A stretch of 64,000 nt of DNA. It comes from Sclerodactyla briareus (lineage: Eukaryota > Echinodermata > Holothuroidea > Dendrochirotida > Sclerodactylidae). Position 1 is the stretch's first letter. The number at the start of each line of letters is the position of its first letter. The notes beneath the pieces were generated by a model. The model saw only the letters and a program-made list of their open reading frames with translations, was not told the DNA's origin and did not search any database. Shown piece by piece: positions 1 through 11,700 of this stretch. The stretch lies in assembly GCA_026419785.1 (NCBI GenBank), contig JAODTK010005431.1, forward strand, positions 1-64,000. The letters run 5' to 3'. The position numbers and the translations under genes are program-made.

Positions 1-1637
1 ATCTGAGGACTCTAAGTTGCACATTGTCAGAATCAACAGCAAATCAGGATTTAAACAAATCAGTTGCCAACGCAGCTAAACAATGTCCAGTCTTTTGCAG
101 ATATTCTTGTTGTTTCCCATACTCTGATATAGTGTAAATTGTATAGGTGACAGTGCCAGTTGGACCAGAGTTGGTTGATCAGTCCTGGGGCCCCTCTCAT
201 GGCAAGCTCGGCGACATGGGTTGCTCTCCTCGTTGTGTGTCTATCATTCAGGAGCAAACTGTAAAGTGTACCAATCAGGAAGAAAGACGTCAGATGGTTG
301 TCCTAGGACCCGCCAGGACACATGGTCTGAACTGGATGCCCTCTCAAAGAGATCACCACGCTGCGGAGGAAGAAAGAAAGGAGGGTTGTTGTGGTATGTA
401 TCAGATGCATGCTAACAAACATTGGAAATGTAGCTAATAATGGTATTACCTCTACAATCTCCAGACAGGATAATGGTCCCCCACCCGCCCTTCTCCAGGA
501 AAATGACTACAGTAGGCCTCCCCCCCCCCAATTCTCCGGAAGAATATCCAAAATGTTGTGCCAACCATACAACGGCAACCAGCAGCGTGACAGCCCAACT
601 CTCCAAGTCCCCTGCTGATGAGTTAATTCAAGCTGAAATTGGGGACTAATGAGATGCGAGAGATTATAGATCCTTCTTCAAATTGACCATCTGTGTTGAC
701 TAGAGGCACTCACGTTTTTTTTTTTTCAATTGTTTGCCAATGGGTTATTTTCCTAGATCCTGCTATGAGGATTATTCTTGGCTTTTGGTACTACTGACAT
801 GGTATTGTACCAAGAGACCTCTGCAACTCTTTCCATTTGGTAGAGGGGGGGAACCAAAAATGACGTAATTGAGCATATCATTATTTTAATAAGTAAAAGA
901 AAATCAACACTGAAAGCACTTAATTCCCACTGCGTGAGGCTGTTTCGTGCTAAGTTCCAGAATTTGACTGCTGTTCACCACAAGGGACTAGTCACCCCAG
1001 ACTTGAAAATACTAATAGGATCAACCACTATATATGGCCACCACCACCAAATAGAAGCCATCACATTTGCAAATTTTCTACCTACTCTTTCTGACCCCAG
1101 GGACATTTGACCTTTACCCTAAAACCTAGGGATTATCATCTCCTCATGGCTAATGTACATGCCACGTATACGCCCTCTACTATCTTTTTTCCATGAATAG
1201 TTAGCAATTACAGGTTTTCCAGACTTTGTGACCTCGACCCTGGGAGACATTGAAACTTGCCTAAAGACTAAACATTGGCTGCGTTTTGTCTGTTAGTGTT
1301 AAATAATCATGACTTTGCCTCCAATAGAGGGACTTGATTGGCTGACGTATCATGTGACAACCATTACACATCTAACAAGCTAACATTTAGGGAGACGAAG
1401 AGTTAGGCCATGCACTGCTAGCGACTGGTTTTGTATCACAAAATTATAACTTCGTCGACAACATGGCTGATTACTGATCACTTTGCGTTCGAGTCGCCGG
1501 GCAAAAATTATCTGATCACTAATAGTGCGACTAAACCACCCATGACACCATAGGTGAACCTACAATGTCAAGTCTGGGCCGTATTACATACATCTCTTCA
1601 ATTAAATTTCATTTTTCGGATTCTTTGATGAAGTCCA
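1..1637. other. No gene supported; possible short plus-strand exon
   Basis: No protein family recognised. At 252-393 a block between an acceptor (CTATCATTCAG) and a GTATGT donor stays open in two frames. One reading includes GANCKVYQSGRK and SDGCPRTRQDTWSELD. Nothing supports a function, and it may be chance. Confidence 0.3.
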
Positions 1638-1862
1638 GATGAATCAATGCAGTCATGTTAGAATGTATGCCTGGCTTGTGAACCACATTAACTCGATGAA
1701 TCAATGCAGTCATGTTAGAATGTATGCCTGGCTTGTGAACACATTAACTCAATCTAACCATGATGGATCAGGATGCTCATACTTCGTTATGTGTATTCTT
1801 ATAATAAGTACATGATCTCCATTGTTCTAGGGGTTTCAATAGGTCAACTCCGAAATCCTCCT
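1638..1862. repeat. Dispersed repeat R1 with an internal 57 bp duplication
   Basis: The segment at 1638-1694 is repeated at once at 1695-1750 with one base missing. The rest resembles copies at 28590-29180 and 32340-32600, sharing a 'cttgtgaac...ataactcaa' core, a 'gatggagctcatacttgttatgtg' type segment and 'ataatgagtacatg'. No coding capacity. Confidence 0.75.
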
Positions 1863-2706
1863 CATTCTTTACGCTAGCTGGACCTGTGCAACTCATCATA
1901 TCCTCAATACTCCATATTAACCATTAGTCAATGGTTATACTGACTCATTATCATGTTCATTTAAATCATGTGTGAAAGAAGCATTCTGTTCATATGACTA
2001 TTTTGGCCAAACGCAAAAAGATGATCTGTCACCTGAAATCTCGTACGTAGCATTGTTTCCCGATAATACTGACCAACTTCCTTGATCCTTCAATTTGAAC
2101 TCAACTTTAGAAGGAGAAGCGTTGTATAATTCCATAAATGACAGAAATTGACCTTTGAATGACCCTTGACGTCAATTTTCTTTTAACACCTCGGTATAAC
2201 CCTTCACCGATCTCAATGTACAGTGTCACATGAACCATCAAAAGAGAGTAGCAATTTGTGAACAGAATTAGACAGACAGAACAAGCACAATTCGATACAA
2301 AAAAGCTCACCCAGCCACTTGAAATAAGACCAGAAAACCCAGTATCAAAAACTCTCTGTGAAGCTGGCACACTTTAAGAAAAGCCACAATGAGAAGGTAA
2401 TCCTTCCTCAGAAACGATGATTTGAGACTGGGACCCAACAGTAAGTCCACTCATATTCAGGGATCGCCCTCAAAGGCACTAGCTGTGCCACCAGCTGCTT
2501 CAAACCACCCAGCCCCTCTGCAAGCGACCAGGCCTGGGCATGATCATACATGCCCCCCCGCCATGTCCTATACGGAGTTATGCGGCCGCATAGCAGGCAG
2601 CCGAGACCCACGGAGTCCAAAAAGGACGGGCCAGTAACATGTGAATAAGCTCAGTATGTCCATCCAAAATATAACCAATCCTGTTAGCCCATCATTTTCT
2701 ACTTAC
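1863..2706. other. Gene-free as read; expected place of the last DXO exon
   Basis: The C-terminal DXO exon should lie here or further left on the minus strand. I searched for the FSWEPGGPV and FLPxWY region and found no convincing match. Confidence 0.4.
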
Positions 2707-2791
2707 TTGGATCATCCTCTGTCACGACTTCTCTCACGAATGACAGGAACTGTTCACAGAAATTGAAAGCTATTGCACCATTCCAATTGAC
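2707..2791 (-). CDS. DXO: DXO-like exon with NFCEQFLSF motif
   Basis: An 85-base exon with a clean acceptor (TCTCTACAG), a consensus donor (GTAAGT) and an uninterrupted frame: VNWNGAIAFNFCEQFLSF, then VREVVTEDDP. The human counterpart is GWNPSVCMNFCAAFLSF, then AQSTVVQDDP. This is the best preserved DXO exon here. The following exon (human LVHLFSWEPGGPV) should lie at lower coordinates but was not recognised. Confidence 0.9.
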
Positions 2792-5700
2792 CTGTAGAGA
2801 TTAGATCAACAAATATTCAAGTATTAGCATCATCTGATTGTGAATTCATTCACATTCTTGAGAAAATGTGACAGTCCGTGAAATCTTGTTAAGAGCCGCT
2901 GGCCGCAACGCATTACTACGTTGTGCACAGGACCCATTCCAATAAGTTACGATTTTAACCTAATACCTTATTGCAACAATTTTTGTCATTGTAGTTTTCT
3001 TGTATCAGTCAATGCAATAGATTGCTAAAGTACGTATGGGTAGTCTCGTGGCCGGAAAGGAGGACATGAAATAAGGGTTGAATGGAACTTCAACTTGGGA
3101 TATTTTTTTGGACCAGTCCTAGCTATTCAGTGGGGGGGGGGGTCAGAACTCCCCCAGTACCCCAAGTGATTAATGAAAGTGCATTAAATTTTCAACACAG
3201 ACTTGAGTTTTTGCAGTTCAGTCGAAGTTTTGCAGCTGTTATTTAGCGCATATTGCAGCAGCATGTGTCTCGGGCCCATAAACTGTACTAATTTGCCAAT
3301 AGGAGAGTGAGGGTCACCTTCCATTGGGGTCCGACCCAACCCCCCCCCCCCCCCCCTCATGATAAATTCTCCTGTTACTCTACTGCCCATTGCCATTAGA
3401 TATTACTACATGTTGCAGGCATTATTTTGGTTATGGCAGTGATTGTGGATACCAGAGAATGGCATGTAAGCACTAAAAACCAACAATCGATCGCAAGGCA
3501 ACGGATAATAAATGATAGGTAGTTCCGAGCGATAACCATGAGAACGAAAATGCTGTGATTAGAAACCAGCAGCTTGCAGATCACTGGAATGAGTGACCCA
3601 TTTGCGAATACTGCAATCGTGGGTTATGAAGCGTCTTTTTAGCAATAACAGATCTTGTAAACAACCGCATTCAATGCAAAACCCACGATCCCCACCAAAG
3701 TTGTTGGAACAAAACGCACGCATTGCTATTTTTGGTGCTGGGACGGTCAACTCGTTTGGAGGCGAAGCAACCAGTAAGCCCTCCCCCCCCCATTTCAATG
3801 TTGAGAAATGTTCTTAGGATGGATGGCACGGATAACATTCACATTGAACACCGGCGTTTTGCAGGGGAGTGTGGGGGTTGCATGGGTGCAGTTTGTCTCA
3901 ACACTTTTGGCGACGAATTTTATATGGAATATGACACTTGTAGTGATTTCAAATAGTTCCTTGCAAAATGGTGCAATATTTGGAGCTGCATTCATTTAGA
4001 CAGTATCGCCCAAGAATTACTATTTTTAGCCATGTCACATTTCTGTTTTGTTCACACATGTTCTTTCACGGTTGAGCCTCCAATGTGTTTTGAGTAGCCT
4101 CATGCTGGCTGGGCTGGATGGGATCCAACGCCGAGTGGCCTGGACCTCAGAGTTCTCCGGAAGCCCAGTCCTCATTAATGGCATTCTTTACGCAATTTTG
4201 AAGCCTTTCAACATAAGAATCCAGGAAGCCAAAAGCTTAGTGATTCCTGGACCCTACTCTCTGGATGTGTTAACTCAATTTTCCAACATTAATAGGTCCA
4301 AAACTGGGTCAATTAGCATCAATATACTAGTCAAGTTATTGAAGAAGCTTGAAATCACTCTCCCCTCCCCATTCAGTCATCAAATCCACTAGCTAATGCC
4401 ACAAATGACACATACTTAGATACTTACAAAAGGTTCTGGATGCATTCTTCATGGTTTGCAATGTTTAAAGGATGCTTCACATGCCGTTGATCACGGAAAA
4501 CCACAGACAACCTCGGGAATACCAACGAGGAAGGACTGGCCCACCACTTGATAAGCTTAAACCTGAAGAAAGTAGATGTTGTAAAACACATGGTGTAGGT
4601 TTACTTTGACAACATTTTGAGTGATTAATAGAATCAATGCAGATGAATCTGAATCCATGCATCTCCAGCATGACCACATCGTACGGTCGTTCCCCGATCT
4701 TCCTGGCATCGATGTTCCAGAGGTTGATGGTTCCCGTTATCCTAACAACCCTATCCCTCAAGTTATTGAAGCTTACCTGAAACCATTACACATGTTGCCT
4801 ACTGTTTGTCTGTATTCTAGCTAATGATCTCAACGAATAGTACAATAAAATAGGGTAATTACCTAATTAATGAGGGATTCCATTGCCCAAAATCTAATTT
4901 GAATAGAGTCGATTTAAATTCGAGATTGACCCGTACTGAATTCCATCAAAATCAGAGTCACTTTTTTCAGAAAAATTCTGTTAACAACGTGCATGCCATT
5001 AGACACACCTACACACATACGTCATACAAGGTAATCGATTACATTTTTCCAGACGAAGCAATGAGACAACTTGGTACATTCGTATTGTTTTTTTTGCTCT
5101 ATATGATTCGAGTCAGAGTTGTTGTAATTTTTTTAGGAGCTTTAGCCTTTGTGCACACTGAGCCTGTCATTACCATACATCATACAGATATCTATATAAT
5201 ACCGCACGGTTCCATAACGTCAAAGCCCCAGAATTTATTTGTACACATTTTACAGTTACCAATCGGCCATAGTTTCATTTTCACTGAAACTCCCTGTGAT
5301 TTTTCGTTTTTCTGTCTTACCATACATTATGAGAACGCTTTATTCTGTTTATTCTGAGTTTGACTCCATTCATGTCCTTCATGCATCATTAGACCTGCTG
5401 GTCACATGCCCACTGTTGGTTATAACGGGTCCACCATCGCTCTCCCTGAATCATCCTACAGCCCTCTTACTAACCTGGAGAAGTTTCTTCTTTGTCTCTC
5501 ATGGGGCCATAGCCTGTATTTTTCAGGTCACCTAGTTCCGGTGGTTCTGCGCGAGTCTGACCTGATACGTCCCACCTCTCCGCCGTACGCAGCCTGTGCT
5601 TACTCCTGATTATGGACTACTGTGCAGAAGGCTTCGTGGCTGTCGCCCGGCCCACTTGTGTTAGGATTACCATGTTTTTTTCCTCTGTAAGAGGAAAAGG

Positions 5701-8700
5701 TAAAAGAAAACGAAGATGAAAAGTCGAACAAAGATCACAGAGATGATGAGATGTACAGGGCATGGAAGAGGCAGAAGAATGGGCAGAGTGGTATTCAATC
5801 TTTGCAAGCAACCTTCCGGGTTCGAGACCAGCAAGCCTAGTCAGAGTTCCTTCACAATTGGTCTCGAGACGAGCTGACTTAGTCCCTCTCCAACACTGAA
5901 GAAGCTGATGGATGCATTAAGGTTGTAGATCCAATTCCTTGTTTTGTTTCTTATGAATGTATCATTGGAACGGCAAATAACGGAATTTCATCAAAGAAAG
6001 GAAAGGGTAGTAGTCATATATGGGTGTTCCCAGCATTCCTAGGATATGAAATTCCATTACATTCCATGACTTTTTTCATGATAAATTTCAACCATTCCCG
6101 ATCAAAAGTGTTAACTTATTTTAGTCCGAAAAAAGAGCAGTAATTGCACAGCACTGACCTAGAATAACCAGAGCTGCACTTACCTTGAGTTTAGTTTGAT
6201 GTAAAACGTATCTCACGGGTCCTCCTTCCTAGCCTCTCACAACCATCCATTCCTCACTTCAGGTAGTATCACACTCAAACAATCCATGACGTTCCATGGC
6301 ATTCAACCTGGATTTTCCAGGGGTGAGCCTAGCCTTCGAGTCAGCAATTTGCAGCCCTTCAGCAAACTTGCCCCGGTGACATGAGACTTATTGAACTTAG
6401 TGAAAGATATACAACAACCATTGCCCATATTTTATCCATTTTAGTTTTTGTGGGTTTTTAGCTTGGATTACAGTTAGTACTTTTCCCCTTCCTCCAGTCT
6501 TTTATTGCTGAGAAACTGTTAAATGTTTAGTTCATTACCACACCGCCTAAGAACACTACAGAGCCATTATAGCCAATCAATACTCGTGATTCTAATCGAG
6601 GTTGAAGCATTTTGCAATCAATTCCAGGCTTTGTCTTCCATGATTCAAAGCATCTTTTTTTGACATCCATGACCTTTCCTTTTCTGGAATTCTTGGGTAT
6701 AGCTGGTATCCCGCTAATGTCAATTTTGATCATTCTTTGTCATTGCCGTTTAGTTTCAGACTGGCACTCTCTGGAGGCAAGAATATTAACTTCACAATGA
6801 AAATTCCTGTCTCACAGACCTGAGAGCCCAGCCTGTTGAGAATAACAACAACACCAAATATTATTTGACGCCTAGTCACCTTTGTGAATGCTTGATTTAC
6901 GAAGCTAATTCTTCTTTCCTATTTTTTGCTTTTCATATATTAATTGGGACAAGTCAATATTGAATATATAAAAATTTGAGAGTGATAAAGACAGTCTTCA
7001 TGATTGCCTAGAGGACAAGAAAGTAAAAAATCTTAAGCCGTATGTGTTTATTGACAGAATGACACTTGACCCAGTGTAATGAGACAAGTCTCGGTCTCAC
7101 AAGATTTCAGAAACATTTTCGCAACTTCTCCTGTCTTTCTGGAATTATAGGGCCGTCATATGATGTCATGAAAATGTAGTTTTCAGAGAAGTTCTTGCAG
7201 CAACCACTGGAGGCTGCTGTCCTGCAGACATTCTTATGGGACAGTGACGTACTTTGATAAAAAATTGATTGACACAGTTTTGGAGGACTGTCATTCAACA
7301 GTTGGGTAACAAATTTTAAGTAGATTTCTTGGCACAATGGCATTCCACTTCATGCCGCTGGTGATGGGGATAGTGATGCAGAGGGCCATGAGCCACACCC
7401 AAAATATCACTAATATGTCCCACAATTCCATCCACTCAGCACATCTCAAAACATAATAGATTATTTGGACAGTTCACATGACAGCCTCCTAATTCCTGTA
7501 AGATCTGGTCACTACCTAAAAGGTTGTGACACCTCTGAAAGTCTCAAAGTAATGCAACTAGGAGGCCAGAAGGCTTATGATTCTGTGACCTCAAATGACT
7601 TTTGGACCCTGCCCCACAATAGTGCAGGAATGGCTGAGTGGTGTAAGTGATGCTCTCTCTGCAAGCACACCTTCTGGCTTGAAATCCAGTACCACCGGAC
7701 TTTTTTCCCTGGGAGGCTGTACTTGGCAGTTGCGATGGACAAGGTCTTTGTCTTTACTTCTGGTTCCACACAGCAATGCAGCAGACTTTTTAGGGTTAGT
7801 TACGAAGATTGCAACAAGTCTCATCGGTCGACTGTGAGAGTCAGATTGAACACTAATCTGCCTTACTTTATCTGGTGCAGTCCACAACATACACACAACT
7901 TGACTACATAGATTTCCACCACTGGAGTTCAAGGGGTGAAAAAAATTGAATTAATTTCAATTTTTATAACCATCACTATATATATCTCGCATGCCTTATG
8001 AACTAACTTTAATTATTTTGTTGTGTTGACTGACCGAAACTTACCTCCAAAGTCCCGGAGGAGTGGGTTGGTAGAGTTGTCCTGCTTCCGCGTTCCTGGT
8101 ATTTTTACATTACACAAAAACAAATAACCTCCCTCATGCAACCTATTCCTAAGGACCCCGGCCTGCCACACATACCCACCACTGGTCAGGTACTGCTCAA
8201 ACTTGTATCCCCAATAGCAACATCTCCCTCCTGGCGTGGACCCATCCTTCTCTTCTCTCCTCGTTCTCCTCTGCTCCACCTCACTCATGTCCCAGTCCCC
8301 CTGAAGAGAGCACAGCCCATGGCCCATCAGTCCGTTAATGAACGGGGTGCAGTTATCCTTGGTGTAGTTGACCCACCTCCACATCAGGAAATCTGTATTA
8401 AACTGACGAGAATAACGGGTTTTAGGCCTGATTTGCTAGCATGGTTCATCATTAATTTTGTTATGTGTGCAGGTCCGCTGTGTTTCCAATCTCAGGGCAA
8501 GCCTCCGCCCCTCCACTGATGGCCTTAGGGGCAATAAAACGAACATTTGCACATCCCAGCCAATCAACTGATCAACAATGACTGTAACAAGCGGAAGCAT
8601 GTAGGGTTTGGGCCTGAGCATGGGTTCAATTGGAGACATATTCGTTATTACACGTTATGAGTTGCGCTCCAGTGTACACACAAGCCGCAGCCGCACAAGG

Positions 8701-11700
8701 TCAGCTTGGTAAATTTTATTACTGAATTTTTGACCTGATTCCGGGCTTATTATGGTCGTGCGGTCGCCAACCGACCAAAAGCTGGTCATGTGACACCTGG
8801 AAAATCTGGCGTTTTTTTTTCTCCCGGGGTGGAAGCATTTGCAGTTCACCATACCGTGAACACGTAGGTTTGCACATCTATAAAAACCCCTGCTACTGCA
8901 TATTTTTTTATGACTGATATACAAATATATACAACATTAATAACATAAACAGTCTACTCGTTAAAATTTGGGAACTGTGGGAGAAAAGGAATCATCATTT
9001 ATTTGAACCCCACCTCAAGTTGCGCATCGCACTGGGTCAGAAACCGCCACTACTAAATTCAACAATTTCAGGAGTATTCACTGAAGTCGAGCAGAAACAC
9101 TAATCTCCTACAAACGCAGGTGTGATTTGACCAACAAGAGCCAAAAGGCTACGTGATTCCTTGCTATTTTTCGTGAAAAAACACACATACCTATTGGAGG
9201 CTTCAACTGATATTTACTCTATTGGAGATTCTCCTTTAGTATGAATCAATCGACCTTGCGTCTTGCCCCTTATCGTGTTTACAAGTTAATTTCGATGAAA
9301 TTAGGTTCCATCCAACCACCCTTCATGAATTACAAGAGATGAGATATACTATGCCTCCCACCCTTCAAGTTTTAAATTCAAAATTTGAGACTTACGATTG
9401 CGAATATCATCATTTGTTTGAAGAAATTTGCTGGATAAACCCCGCTCAACTCAGAATATGAGATCGCACCAAAACAATAGTGCCATCCTACAACCGGGGT
9501 GATCTCACCCCCTTATGAAATCAATCGTACCTTGCGTTTTCCCACTTATCGGGTTCACAGGAAGCATAACACAGCACACACAAATACTATTTCGGCCCGC
9601 GCCCATAAATAATAGTGAGATGCATCAAATTGTACCCTACAGTACATCTAAACCTGATCTCATGGCCAATTACACACCTGAAGCAAGTTGAGCAAAATCG
9701 CACGTACGGTTGTGTATATTTGGACCAGTTTTGGAAATTTTCCCTTGATATCCCCTGCCACTCATAAAGATTAATAGATTCATCACCAAAAGCATAGTCA
9801 TCAATCTAAACACATGGGTATGTTAAACCACCCAAGTAATGAGACAGATCGACCTTGCGTCTTCCATTATCGTGTTTACAAGGCCAAATTATAGGCGAAA
9901 TCCTATTTGACCCGCGTTTCCATGCACGCGGGCAAGGCGGGGTCTAAAAAAAACGCTCACCGTTATTTTCAATGTTCCATTTCCATTCACGCGGCGGGCG
10001 GGCGGACGTTTCTCGAATCGGTCATGTAGCATTTTTTTTTCTTTTTTTTTTTTTTTCCGCACCGCGTGCCCGCGTGGTTTAATTTCGTAAAATCAATTCT
10101 CCGGGATTTCCCTGCAATCTTCTTGGCTTTTAGCCGCCTAGTGCAGAGTAGAGAACCATGTTATGTCAAATCATGTTCCAAGCAACACTCCTTACTGTTT
10201 CAACACTCTCCTTTTTAACAGCCGGACACCTATTTGAACCAATTTGCATGTTTAAACCATGGACGTGTCAAGGTTATGCTATTAAATCTCCAAAACCTGG
10301 GAATTGTGAAGTTTTAATTGTATTTTAGGCGCTATCGTGACATTTAGAACAATGGTTCTAAAGAAACCCCCAACCCGGTGTTTTAGGTTCAAACACTGGC
10401 AGACCTATCATTTCCGTGTTTGATGAAAATCTAATACTAATAATATTGATAAAACAATATACAAAAAATACAATAATATCGTAGGCTTATCCACGGTTCT
10501 TATAAAACAGCGCATATACACACTAGGTGCATGATTTCGAGAAAAACGCCCCGCCTCGCCCGCATGCATGGAACGGGTCACTCGCGTTGTCCGCGTGTCC
10601 GCGGGGAACGCGGCTTTAGGCTCCGCCCCTATGATTATTAATGAGCTACATGGAAGTGTACCCAACTCATACACCTTATTCTCTTGCCAATCACACTGAC
10701 CCAAGTTTGAGCCAAATCGGCCATGTTGTGGAGATATTGATATTTGAAGTTCCTATCGTAATTTTTTCTAAGCTCCGCCCACTCATGAATATAATGAAAT
10801 CGCGGCACCAAAAAACCATAGGGACCATCTACAGACCATGGGAGACCTACCAACCAAATAGAAATCCATCGACTTGCGTTCCCACTTGACATCGTGTTTA
10901 CAGAAAGCGTAACACCAAGCACACACAATTACGATTTAGGCTCCGCCCCCCGAATATTAATGAGCTCCATCAAAGTGTACCCTACAATAACCTGATTCAT
11001 GCCAATACACGGAGCGAAGTTGGAGCCGAACCGCAAACAGTTGGGAGGATATAAATTTTTGGAAAGTTCCCCTGAGCCCCCCCCACTCATGAAATTATTG
11101 AGATCAGCACACAAAACAATAGGGATCATCTACTCATCATGAGTGATCTACCACCCATATGAAATCCATCTGACCTAGCGTCTTCCACTTATCGTGTTTA
11201 CAAAAGTGGTCACAACACAAACACGACAACACACACACACAACACACTCACATACACACTGCATGACTGCATAGATTCCTTTTGCCTTCGGCAGCAAGGA
11301 ATCAATAGAAACGATGAGAACAGTCATAAAGCCTGGAAATAATTTGCTGATTTTTGAAGTTGCTGAAGTTTGTGAATCTGAATCAACTAAACCTTTCGAG
11401 TCAAAAACCACGTTCGTTCTGTGAGAACTTCCCTTTGTCCTTCAAGATCCAATGCAGCAGGTTATTAAGCCTATCTTTGATATCATCATTTTTTTTTATG
11501 AATGTGTCAAACCCCTGACGGAGGTCAAAGTTTGTTCTGGTGATGTTTGTAGGTGGTGTGTAGTACTTCAGCTTCCTTGAGGTCGTTGTAGACGTTCCGT
11601 TCCCCGGCCACATTCCGTCCGAGAGAAAATGTTCCAACTTCGCTTGGTGCACCAAAGTATGGGAATTGGCGCATTATACATTGAATGAGGCAATATTCGG

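Noticed and set aside
147-220. VPVGPEL stretch resembling ATP synthase alpha or beta
   Set aside because: Similarity stops after about eight residues and no neighbouring ATP synthase motif follows.
4048-4392. 114-codon plus-strand frame containing LMLAGLDGIQRRV, like the C-terminal part of glutamine synthetase
   Set aside because: Only about ten residues match, the rest does not fit the enzyme, and there are no convincing splice sites.
4899-5357. 152-codon plus-strand frame with a hydrophobic stretch
   Set aside because: AT-rich, no family match, lies in a DXO intron on the opposite strand; likely chance.
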